Origin: Brevundimonas vesicularis
GTDB taxonomy: Bacteria > Pseudomonadota > Alphaproteobacteria > Caulobacterales > Caulobacteraceae
Direction of reading: 5' to 3'
Assembly (NCBI RefSeq): GCF_027105095.1
Contig: NZ_CP114278.1
Coordinates: forward strand, 1,302,001-1,366,000
DNA: 64,000 nt
Program-made: the position numbers and the translations under genes
Part shown: one piece after another, positions 47,610 through 55,969 of the stretch
Layout: each line of letters begins with the position of its first letter
How positions within the stretch are numbered: the first letter of the stretch is position 1
The notes under the pieces: model-generated
Database searches by the model: none
The model's input: the letters and a program-made list of their open reading frames with translations, nothing else
What the model was told of the DNA's origin: nothing

Positions 47610-48186
47610 ATGACTGAACCCCCTCTCGTCCTGTGCACTTCCTCGCCCGGCTGCAGTTGCGGCGTGGCCTCCAGGTTCGACAGCGCCACCCCGCCTACCG
47701 GCGCATCATGATCGCGGTGATCGCCGTCAACTGCGCCGCCTTTATGGCCATAGCCAGCGGCGTGTCCCTGCAAGGCTCGGCGCCCCCTGGGCGCCAATGT
47801 GCTCAACTTCCTGGCCGACGCGCCACCTACGGCATCAGCCTGGCCGTGATCGGACGTTCGGTCGCCGTGCAGTCCGGGGCGGCCAATGGCCAAGGCGCCA
47901 GCCTCGTTGCGTTGGTGCTGTTATTCCTCAGCTACGCGATCTCGCGAGCCACCTCCGGGGCGCCGTCCCGTGGCATCACCGGACTGGGCCCTCTGGGCTT
48001 CTTCGCCAACGCCCTGGCCGGCTTACTGCTGGTAAGCCACTGCGCAGGCGACGCCAACGTCCGCTCGCTCTGGCTATGCGCGCGCAACGACCTTACCCAG
48101 AGCCTGGCGTCGCGGCGACCGGCGGAGCGGTCTGGCTGACCGGTTCACGATGGCCCGACCTGATAGCGGGAGCGCTACTCGGGTGA
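47610..48186 (+). pseudogene. CDF-family Co/Zn/Cd transporter, decayed by several frameshifts
   Basis: Pieces of one transporter follow in different frames: MTEPPLVLCTSSPGCSCG...RFDSA; PAYRRIMIAVIAVNCAAFM; GANVLNFLADA; ATYGISLAVIGRSVAVQSG through GDANVRSLWLCARNDLTQSLA; then TGGAVWLTGSRWPDLIAGALLG and a stop. At least four frame changes are needed. The order matches the short CDF proteins with a Cys-rich N-terminus, related to the intact gene at 54531. It is divergent from the lspA operon. Confidence 0.75.
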
Positions 48187-48437
48187 AGATTGCGCATTCT
48201 GCAATCTCGATCCACCTGCAGACGCAGCGAAAGAATCGGACGCGATCAGCGTGCGCTCGCTTAAAGATCGCTCGACGTTGCTGAATAGGTCGAGATGGCC
48301 GACGACGCGCCACTCTCGGCCTTGCATGTCGACTTTCCCTCTCCCTCACCGCGGATTGGTGGTCACTCGAAACAGTCGCAGCCCCCGAACACTGTAACAG
48401 ATTGCTTGATCGCCCGAATGAAAGTATCCACCACGCG
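48187..48437. other. Noncoding region upstream of the czc block
   Basis: No gene is seen. A 7-bp inverted repeat AGATTGC/GCAATCT (48187-48207) directly follows the decayed transporter and could be a terminator stem or an operator. The promoter of the czc genes should lie here, but no clear -35/-10 was found. Confidence 0.4.
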
Positions 48438-48782
48438 ATGGCGTGGCCAATTGCGACATGGGCAAGACTGATACTGGCGGTGACCCTGGTCTCCGCCGTG
48501 TTTTTCGTCGCCCCGATCGCTGACGCCGCGACCTGCGTCCCGGAGACGGCATCGGCTCACGCCATGGTCGTTGAAGATGCGGGCGATGGCGACCAGGTCG
48601 ACCCTGGCGCTGGGCACGGAGTCTGCACCCACGGCCACTGCCACCACAACGGAACTGCCCGTGCGGATGTCGCCGACCACATCGCGATGCAGATCCACGC
48701 GCGGCCTGTTCACGCCTTCCCCTCGAGTGATTTTCCGTCGTCGATCTCTCCCGACGGCCTGAAGCGCCCTCCCAGAGTCTGA
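48438..48782 (+). CDS. Small exported Cys/His-rich protein at the head of the czc operon
   Basis: The product has 114 residues from the ATG at 48438. A signal peptide (TWARLILAVTLVSAVFFVAPIADA) is followed by a short mature part with CTHGHCHHNG, a likely metal-binding motif. Small proteins of this style precede czc/cus operons in related bacteria. It may be a periplasmic metal sensor or buffer. No established family name is claimed. Confidence 0.6.
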   Translation: MAWPIATWARLILAVTLVSAVFFVAPIADAATCVPETASAHAMVVEDAGDGDQVDPGAGHGVCTHGHCHHNGTARADVADHIAMQIHARPVHAFPSSDFPSSISPDGLKRPPRV

Positions 48783-48839
48783 CCGGACGTCTGCGCCGCC
48801 GTGCGCGCGAACTCGTGTCAAATTTCTGGAAGATGAATC

Positions 48840-50093
48840 ATGCCTCCCTCATATCGCAGGCCGCCGCGTTTCGCGGTCGGCTGCGCGTTGGCCGCATTCG
48901 CGGCCGTGCTGGCCAGTCCCGCTTGGGCTGACCCCGCGCCGTCCTTCGCCGAGCTGCTCGCCCAGCTGGGTCAAACCCCGGCCACCCTTGAAGCCGGCGC
49001 CCTGTCGGACGCCGCCGAAGCACGTGTCCGCCAGGCCCGTGCGAGGCCTAATCCGACGATCGCTCTCGACGCCGAGAACGCTTTCGGCACGGGGCCCTTC
49101 TCGGGCTACGCCAATGCCGAAACCACCTTGTCGATCAGCCAGGACCTCGAGCTGTGGGGACGTCGGACCGCGCGGGTCAATGTCGCCCGCGCGGAAGCCG
49201 GAACCGCGGCGCTGCAGCGGGATCTCGCCATCATCGACGCCGCCGGAAGGCTCGCTCAGGTCTATGCCGATGCGGAAGCCGCCCAAAGGCGGGCTGCTCT
49301 CGCGGAGGAAAGCCTCACCCTGACCATCGCCGATGCGAGGGCCGCCCTTGTTCTTGTCGAGGAAGGCCGTGAGCCGCTGCTGCGCGGCATCCAGGGGGAA
49401 AGCGAAGCGGCTGCGGCGCGTGCCTCTCGCGATGAAGCCGTCGCGGAGCGCGACGCGGCCTTCGCGCGGCTGACCGCAGTCGCCATGCTGGCGGCTCCGG
49501 TCACGACGATCGACACCAGCCTGCTGGACCTCGCACCTGCCGCGACCTTCGCTCCCCCGGCGGAGGCGCCGGCCGTTCGCGTCGCCGAGGCTCAGCGCGC
49601 GGCCGCCGAACGCAGGATCGATGTGGAGCGGATCCGCTCGCGCCCGGACATCAACGCCAGCGTTGGTGTCCGTCGCTACGAGATGGAGGACGCGACGGCG
49701 CTGACGTTCGGCGTCAGCATGCCGCTGCCCCTGTTCGACCGCAACCGCGGGAACATCGACGCGGCGCAGGCCGACTTCCGGGCTGCGGATGCGCGGCTCC
49801 TGGGCGCCCGCCAGGAGGCCCAGGCCGATCGCGCCGCGGCGCGGGCGCGCCTCGCCGCCTCCGTGAGCCGGGTCTCCGCCGCCGATGCGGGGGTGGCGTC
49901 TGCCGAGGAGGCCTACCGTCTGTCGCGGATCGGATCCGAAGCGGGGCGCATCTCCCAACTCGAGCTGCGGGTCACCCGTGCAGCCCTGATCTCTGCCCGA
50001 ACTTCGGCCGTCGATGCGCGCCTTGCACGCGTCCAGGCCGAGATTGAACTTGCGCGCCAGGACGGCCGCGCCCCCTTCCAAGGAGCCCAATGA
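48840..50093 (+). CDS. czcC: CzcC-like outer-membrane efflux protein (TolC family)
   Basis: The product has 417 residues with a signal peptide ending at about residue 30 (ASPAWA). The paired outer-membrane efflux repeats are visible (RARPNPTIALDAENAFGTG, SRIGSEAGRISQLELRVTRAALI) with long coiled-coil helices. It forms the trimeric exit duct of the CBA efflux system. Its stop overlaps the czcB start by 4 nt. Confidence 0.9.
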   Translation: MPPSYRRPPRFAVGCALAAFAAVLASPAWADPAPSFAELLAQLGQTPATLEAGALSDAAEARVRQARARPNPTIALDAENAFGTGPFSGYANAETTLSISQDLELWGRRTARVNVARAEAGTAALQRDLAIIDAAGRLAQVYADAEAAQRRAALAEESLTLTIADARAALVLVEEGREPLLRGIQGESEAAAARASRDEAVAERDAAFARLTAVAMLAAPVTTIDTSLLDLAPAATFAPPAEAPAVRVAEAQRAAAERRIDVERIRSRPDINASVGVRRYEMEDATALTFGVSMPLPLFDRNRGNIDAAQADFRAADARLLGARQEAQADRAAARARLAASVSRVSAADAGVASAEEAYRLSRIGSEAGRISQLELRVTRAALISARTSAVDARLARVQAEIELARQDGRAPFQGAQ

Positions 50094-51301
50094 TGCGCAA
50101 GCGCACATCCAACAAGACGTTGCTGATCGGCGGCGCCGCCGCCGTCGTTCTGCTTGGCGGAGGCGGGCTGTTCCTGCTCACGCGCGGGCCGGACGCCGCT
50201 CCAGCCGCCGCCGAGGGTGAGGCGGGTCACGCTGAAGAAGAGGGCGCCCACGCCGAGGGCGAAGCCGGCCACGAAGGCGAGGCCGAAGCGCCGGAAGGCT
50301 TCGTCGCTCTGAGCGCGGCCCAGGCCCAGGCCGCCAACCTGATCGTGGTCGGCGTCGGTCGGGGAGGGGGCGCCGAAACCCGGCTCTCCGGGCGGGTCGA
50401 GCCCATGGTCGACGCGCGCGCCGCTGTGGCGGCGTCCGTCGGCGGGCGGGTCGAGCGGGTTCTCGTAGCTCCGGGCCAGTCGGTCCGGATCGGTCAGCCC
50501 CTGGCGAGCGTCGTCAGCGGTGAAGCGGCGACGTTCCGCGCGGACGCAGACGCGGCGGCCGCCGAAACTGAAGTGGCGCGCCAGGCTTATCAACGCAACC
50601 GCAATCTGGCGGACCAGGGCGTTGTCGCCCGACAGGAGGTCGAGGCGTCCCGCGCGCAACTGCTCAGCGCCGAAGCCGGCGCCCGCGCGGCTCGCGCGCG
50701 GTCCAGCGCGGCGGGCTCGCCCAACGCTTCGGGCCGCCTCAGCGTCACCAGCCCCATCACCGGAGTCGTGACCAGCGTCCAGGTCGGACCGGGCGGCTTC
50801 GTCGCCCCTGGCGGCGTTGTCGCCGAGGTCACCAACCCGGCCAGGGTTGAGCTCGTCTTCAACGCGCCGCCTGCTTTGGCCGCCAATGTAAGGGCCGGGG
50901 CGCCTCTGCGGGTCAGCAGCCCCAGCGGCGACTTCGACGCCATCGTCACCGGCGTGGCCGCAGGCGCGGGCGGCGAAAGCGGCGCCACGGTCATTCGGGC
51001 CCGGCCGACGGGCTCTGTCCTCCCGCCGGCCGGTTCCGCCGTCACGGGGGCGATCGTGACGGGCGAGACGACGGGCGGTCTCACCGTGCCGACCGAGTCC
51101 GTCCAGACCGTCGACGGCAACACCGTCGTCTTCGTTCAGGTCCCGAACGGCTTCCAGGCCCGTCCGGTGCTCGCCGGTCGTCAGGCCGGGGGGCGGACTG
51201 AAATCCTGCGTGGCCTCACCGGGGCTGAACGGGTCGCCGGCACGAACGCCTTCCTCCTCAAAGCCGAGCTCGCCAAGGGCGAGGCCGAGCACGGTCACTA
51301 G
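50090..51301 (+). CDS. czcB: CzcB-like periplasmic adaptor (membrane fusion protein)
   Basis: The product has 403 residues. An N-terminal membrane anchor is followed by a Glu/His-rich segment (about residues 45-75, repeats of GHAEEEGAHAEGEAGH), which likely binds metal, then lipoyl halves, a short helical hairpin with VARQEVEASRAQLLSAEAGA, and beta-barrel domains. It links CzcA to CzcC. It starts inside the czcC stop. Confidence 0.9.
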   Translation: MMRKRTSNKTLLIGGAAAVVLLGGGGLFLLTRGPDAAPAAAEGEAGHAEEEGAHAEGEAGHEGEAEAPEGFVALSAAQAQAANLIVVGVGRGGGAETRLSGRVEPMVDARAAVAASVGGRVERVLVAPGQSVRIGQPLASVVSGEAATFRADADAAAAETEVARQAYQRNRNLADQGVVARQEVEASRAQLLSAEAGARAARARSSAAGSPNASGRLSVTSPITGVVTSVQVGPGGFVAPGGVVAEVTNPARVELVFNAPPALAANVRAGAPLRVSSPSGDFDAIVTGVAAGAGGESGATVIRARPTGSVLPPAGSAVTGAIVTGETTGGLTVPTESVQTVDGNTVVFVQVPNGFQARPVLAGRQAGGRTEILRGLTGAERVAGTNAFLLKAELAKGEAEHGH

Positions 51302-51312
51302 GGGCGCACCGC

Positions 51313-54300
51313 ATGTTCAAATTCATCATCGAACTCTCGGTCAAATTCCGATGGTTCGTGGTTCTCGCCACGGCGCTTGTCGCGGCCTACGGACTCCTCG
51401 AGCTGACACGGCTTCCCATCGACGCCGTGCCGGATATCACCAATCGCCAGGTCCAGGTGACCACGGTCGCTCCGGCGCTCGCGCCTGAACAGATCGAACG
51501 ACAGGTCACCTACCCGATTGAAACCGCCATGGCCGGCATTCCCGGCCTGACCACGACCCGATCCCTCAGCCGAAACGGCTTCAGCCAGGTCACGGTCATC
51601 TTTACCGACCAGACCGACATCTATTTCGCGCGCCAGCAGGTCGCCGAACGGCTCGCGGGCGCCCGGGAGGCCATGCCTGACGGGGTGGAGCCGACCATGG
51701 CCCCGATCACCACGGGCCTCGGTGAAGTGCTGATGTGGACGATCGACTACAAGCCGTTCAACAGTCAGAACCTCGCCAAGCCTGGCGAGCCGGGCTGGCA
51801 GGCCGGCGGAGCCTATCTGACGCCCGAAGGCGATCTGCTCTCGACCCCGCAGCAGCGCGCCACCTATCTGCGTACCGTACAGGACTGGATCGTCGCGCCG
51901 CAAATGCGGACCGCCCCCGGTCTCGCGGGCGTCGACACCGTCGGCGGCTATGTGAAGGAGTATGCGGTCCGTCCGGACGCGGCGCGCCTTTCCGCCTACG
52001 GCCTGGGCATGGGCGACCTTATCCAGGCTCTTGATCGCGCCAACACCCAGGCCGGCGCGGGCTATATCCAACGCGCTGGCGAAGCTCTGACGGTCCGCAC
52101 CGACGCCCTGGCCTCAACCGTGGAGGACCTGGCTCAGGCGCCGGTCGTCAACCGGAACGGCCTGATCGTGCGGGTCGCCGATGTCGCCACGGTCGAGATC
52201 GGCCAGGCTCCGCGCCTGGGCGGCGCCAGCCGTGACGGCCACGAGGCCGTGCTCGGTACGGCGCTGATGATCGCGGGCGGCAACAGCCGCACCGTGGCCC
52301 AGGCGGCCGGGGAGCGTCTTGAGGAAGTTCGCAAGACGCTGCCCGCGGGGATCGAGGCGGTAACGGTTCTCGACCGTAGCGCCCTGGTCAACTCGACAAT
52401 TTCGACGGTGGCGCGCAACCTCACCGAGGGCGCGCTTTTGGTCATCGTCGTTCTGTTCCTGCTGCTCGGCAACATTCGTGCGGCCAGCATCACAGCGCTG
52501 ATGATCCCGATCAGCTTCCTGTTCGCCGTCATCGGCATGAACCGGTTCGGCATCAGTGGAAACCTGATGAGCCTGGGCGCGCTGGACTTCGGCCTTCTGG
52601 TCGATGGCGCGGTCATCGTCGTGGAAAGCACCCTCCTGATGCTATCGCAACGGCGGATCGATCTGGGACGGGCCCTGACCCGTCGGGAACGCCTTGATGT
52701 CGCCGTGGCCGCAGCTCGCAAGATGGTCAAGCCGGCCGCCTTCGGTCAGCTGATTATCCTGCTCGTCTTCACTCCCCTGCTGATGCTTGAGGGCGTCGAG
52801 GGCAAGACGTTCGTCCCCATGGGCGCGACGGTCATGCTGGCGCTCGTCGGCGCCTTCATCTTCTCCTTCACCTTCGTGCCGGCGATGACGGCCCTGCTGG
52901 TGCGGGATACCAAGAAGGTCGAGACCGACGAACACGGCCAGGCCCACGAACACGAAACCTTCCTGCTCCGCCACGCGCGGCGTTGGATCCAGCCGGCCAT
53001 CCGCGCCGCCGTCGATCGTCCGAAGATCGTTTTGATCTCGGCGCTCGGCGCGGTCGTTGTCGGTGGTCTGGCTTTCTCGTCCCTGGGGAGGGAGTTCATC
53101 CCCACCCTGGACGAAGGCGACATCGCCATGCAGGCGCTGCGGGTTCCCTCGGCGTCGCTGGAACAGTCCCTCGCCATGCAGATGGCGTTGGAACGGGTCA
53201 TCACCGCCCAGCCGGAAGTCGAGACCATGTTCTCCAGGACCGGCACCGCCGAGGCGGCCGTCGACCCGATGCCGCCCAACATTTCGGACAGCGTCATCGT
53301 TCTGAAAGACCGCAAGGACTGGCCTGATTCCGGTCTCGAGAAGGAAGCCCTTCTCGAGCGCTTCGAAGATCTGGCCAATCAGCAGATCGGCAACAACTTC
53401 GAGTTTAGCCAACCCATCGAACTTCGCTTCAACGAACTGATCTCAGGCGTGCGGACCGACCTCGCGGTCATGGTCTATGGCGACGACTTCGACACCATGC
53501 AGCGGGTCGCGGATCAGGTGGCCGGCGCGCTGCGCCAGACCACGGGCTCCGCCGACGTTCGCGTCGAACAGGCGTCCGGCTTGCCCACCCTGACGGTCAG
53601 CGTCGATCGGTTCGCGGCGGCCAGCTACGGCCTGTCCGCAGCCGACGTCTCCGAAGCGGTCTCGGCCGCCATCGGCGGCGCGGAGGCCGGCCGGATCTTC
53701 GAGGGCGATCGTCGCTTCGACGTCGTCGTCCGCCTACCGGACGATGCACGCAACGATCCGGCGGCGCTCGCGGCCCTGCCCATCGTCTCTGCGACGGGCG
53801 TGACCGTGCCTCTGTCCTCGGTGGCTCGCATCCAGAGCGCCGAGGGGCCGAACCAGATCAGCCGCAACGACGGCAGCCGACGGATGGTGGTCCAGGCCAA
53901 CGTCCGCGGCCGGGATCTGGGCGGCTTCGTCACCGACGCGCAAGCGAAGGTCGATCAGATCCAGCTCCCGCCGGGCGTCCGCCTGACCTGGGGCGGTCAG
54001 TTCGAGAACCTCAAACGGGCCGAACAACGGCTGGGCCTGGTTATTCCGATCGTCTTCGTCCTGATCGGTGTGCTGCTGTTTATGGCTCTGGGGTCGTTCT
54101 CCGAGGCTGGGCTGGTCTTCGCCTGCGTGCCCTTGGCCTTGATCGGCGGCGCCTTGGCGCTTCTCATGCGAGGGATGCCGTTCTCGGTGTCTGCGGCCGT
54201 TGGCTTCATCGCCGTCTCGGGTGTGGCGACCCTGAACGGACTTGTTTTGATGCAGGCCATTCGCGAGCGATTGCAGGCGGGGCTCGCGCCCCGGGACGCG

Positions 54301-54534
54301 GCGATCGAAGGGGCGTCCAGCCGATTGCGTGCGGTGTTGACGACAGCCTTGGTCGCCATTGTCGGCTTCATCCCGATGGCGCTCGCCCACGGCGCGGGGG
54401 CCGAGGTTCAGAAGCCTCTGGCGACGGTCGTCATCGGCGGCCTTCTGACCGCGACGGCCCTGACCCTGCTGGTCCTGCCGACCTTCGCGGCCAAGGCGGT
54501 GCGTCATCGCAAGGACGAGGGGGTTGAGGATTGA
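51313..54534 (+). CDS. czcA: CzcA-like heavy-metal RND efflux pump
   Basis: The product has 1073 residues with 12 membrane segments and two large periplasmic loops. The proton-relay motif LDFGLLVDGAVIVVE (about residues 423-437) is of the HME type that exports divalent ions (Co, Zn, Cd). LPIDAVPDITNRQVQV near the start is typical. It takes ions from periplasm or cytoplasm and drives them out through CzcC. The next gene begins inside its stop codon. Confidence 0.93.
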   Translation: MFKFIIELSVKFRWFVVLATALVAAYGLLELTRLPIDAVPDITNRQVQVTTVAPALAPEQIERQVTYPIETAMAGIPGLTTTRSLSRNGFSQVTVIFTDQTDIYFARQQVAERLAGAREAMPDGVEPTMAPITTGLGEVLMWTIDYKPFNSQNLAKPGEPGWQAGGAYLTPEGDLLSTPQQRATYLRTVQDWIVAPQMRTAPGLAGVDTVGGYVKEYAVRPDAARLSAYGLGMGDLIQALDRANTQAGAGYIQRAGEALTVRTDALASTVEDLAQAPVVNRNGLIVRVADVATVEIGQAPRLGGASRDGHEAVLGTALMIAGGNSRTVAQAAGERLEEVRKTLPAGIEAVTVLDRSALVNSTISTVARNLTEGALLVIVVLFLLLGNIRAASITALMIPISFLFAVIGMNRFGISGNLMSLGALDFGLLVDGAVIVVESTLLMLSQRRIDLGRALTRRERLDVAVAAARKMVKPAAFGQLIILLVFTPLLMLEGVEGKTFVPMGATVMLALVGAFIFSFTFVPAMTALLVRDTKKVETDEHGQAHEHETFLLRHARRWIQPAIRAAVDRPKIVLISALGAVVVGGLAFSSLGREFIPTLDEGDIAMQALRVPSASLEQSLAMQMALERVITAQPEVETMFSRTGTAEAAVDPMPPNISDSVIVLKDRKDWPDSGLEKEALLERFEDLANQQIGNNFEFSQPIELRFNELISGVRTDLAVMVYGDDFDTMQRVADQVAGALRQTTGSADVRVEQASGLPTLTVSVDRFAAASYGLSAADVSEAVSAAIGGAEAGRIFEGDRRFDVVVRLPDDARNDPAALAALPIVSATGVTVPLSSVARIQSAEGPNQISRNDGSRRMVVQANVRGRDLGGFVTDAQAKVDQIQLPPGVRLTWGGQFENLKRAEQRLGLVIPIVFVLIGVLLFMALGSFSEAGLVFACVPLALIGGALALLMRGMPFSVSAAVGFIAVSGVATLNGLVLMQAIRERLQAGLAPRDAAIEGASSRLRAVLTTALVAIVGFIPMALAHGAGAEVQKPLATVVIGGLLTATALTLLVLPTFAAKAVRHRKDEGVED

Positions 54535-55133
54535 TTGCTCGCACTCAGGATGACCGTCAGCAGCGACGCACGTTGCTGACGGTTCTCGCGCTCAACGCGG
54601 GCCTGGCATTAGCGCTCGGGATCGGCGGCTTGTCCGCCGATTCCAGCGCTTTGCTGGCCAACGCGGTGGACAACGCCTCGGACGCTGCTGTCTATCTGAT
54701 CAGCTTTCTCGCGATCGGTCGGCCCGTTTCGTGGAAGCGGGGGGCGGCGCGCCTTTCGGGCGTCATGCTCCTTATCTTCGGCGCTGGCGTCCTTCTGGAC
54801 GCGGGTCGTCGATTCCTCATCGGGACCGAACCGATCGGCCCGACCATGATGGGACTCTCGGTCGTCGCAGCGATCATCAACCTGATCTGCCTGCAGTTGA
54901 TCCGCCGTCAGCACAGCGGCGACGTCAACATGAAGGCTGCCGAGACGTTCAGCTTTAACGACTTCGCCTCCAACGGGGGAATCCTCGTCGCCGGGGCCCT
55001 GGTGCTCTGGCTCGGCCAGGCGTGGCCGGACCTCGTCGTCGGCGTCCTCGTGGCCGCCATCGCGTTGAAGGGCGGCGTGGATATCCTGCGCGATGCGGCT
55101 AAGGATCGTCCGGCTGAGGGGGAGGGGCAATGA
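54531..55133 (+). CDS. CDF-family cation efflux protein (short form)
   Basis: The product has 200 residues from a TTG in a TTGA overlap. Six hydrophobic segments are seen, with the CDF metal-site features SSALLANAVDNASDAAVYLI and later SGDVNMKAAETFSFNDFASNGGILVAG (Asp/Asn pairs in helices 2 and 5). The C-terminal cytoplasmic domain of classical CzcD is absent, normal for this short group. It is the intact relative of the decayed gene at 47610. Confidence 0.87.
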   Translation: MIARTQDDRQQRRTLLTVLALNAGLALALGIGGLSADSSALLANAVDNASDAAVYLISFLAIGRPVSWKRGAARLSGVMLLIFGAGVLLDAGRRFLIGTEPIGPTMMGLSVVAAIINLICLQLIRRQHSGDVNMKAAETFSFNDFASNGGILVAGALVLWLGQAWPDLVVGVLVAAIALKGGVDILRDAAKDRPAEGEGQ

Positions 55134-55819
55134 TGCCGCTCGAGCCCTCCGACAGCGTCTCCAAGCCCGCAAGCCCCGCTTTGTCCGGCTCCTCGCCCCC
55201 TGATGACGCCTGTCGATCAGCGGTCGATATCCAATCCGTTCAACGATGGCGCAAGGCGGGCATTCTCGTCGGGGGCCTGCTTCTTGTCGTCTGCGCGGCG
55301 CTCGTCACATCCTGGCCCTTGCTCGAACATCCTGTCGAGCATCTGGGCCTGATCGCCATCATGGTTTGCATCATCGGTCGGGCCTGGTGTTCCCTTTACA
55401 TCGGTGGCCGGAAGAAACAGGAGATCATATCCGCAGGACCGTATTCGGTCAGCCGCAATCCGCTGTACGTCTTCAGCTTCATCGGCGCGTTTGGCATCGG
55501 CGCCCAGTCCGGCAGCCTTAGCGTCGGTTTGGTCTTCGGATTAGCCTGCTGGGTGGTGTTTCGCATCGTGGTCGGCCGCGAAGAACGCTTCCTCTCCGAC
55601 GCCTTTGGACACGACTACCAAGCTTACCGTGAGCGCACCCCTCGGTTCCTGCCCAAGCTCTCCCTATGGCGCGACGAGGCGGAAATCATGATCCGGCCGG
55701 TATTCTTCGTCCGCACGGTGCGCGACGGCTTCGTCTTTCTCCTAGCGCTTCCGCTTTTCGAAGCGATTGAGCAGCTCCAGCGGCTCGGGGGCTTTAATGC
55801 CGTCGTGCCCGTGCCCTGA
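55130..55819 (+). CDS. Isoprenylcysteine carboxyl methyltransferase-like membrane protein
   Basis: The product has 229 residues. Three or four membrane segments lead to GPYSVSRNPLYVFSFIGAFG, then EERFLSDAFGHDYQAYRERTPRFLP, the ICMT/PEMT cofactor-site pattern (RNP...GxxE..L...FG..Y..Y). Bacterial members methylate membrane or lipid-like substrates of unknown identity; they recur in metal-resistance operons. ATGA overlap with the CDF gene. Confidence 0.85.
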   Translation: MMPLEPSDSVSKPASPALSGSSPPDDACRSAVDIQSVQRWRKAGILVGGLLLVVCAALVTSWPLLEHPVEHLGLIAIMVCIIGRAWCSLYIGGRKKQEIISAGPYSVSRNPLYVFSFIGAFGIGAQSGSLSVGLVFGLACWVVFRIVVGREERFLSDAFGHDYQAYRERTPRFLPKLSLWRDEAEIMIRPVFFVRTVRDGFVFLLALPLFEAIEQLQRLGGFNAVVPVP

Positions 55820-55969
55820 GGTCGGGAGAACCGGGATGACCACCTGCGAGCGGATCGCGCTGGAACCCGCTGGCCCGGCGCGCCTTCGCCCGTGTCGCTA
55901 TCCCGCCCCCTCGATCGCGGCGGTCGCCGCAAGCAGCCGCGATTCCCAACCCGCAACGGGACCCTATTT

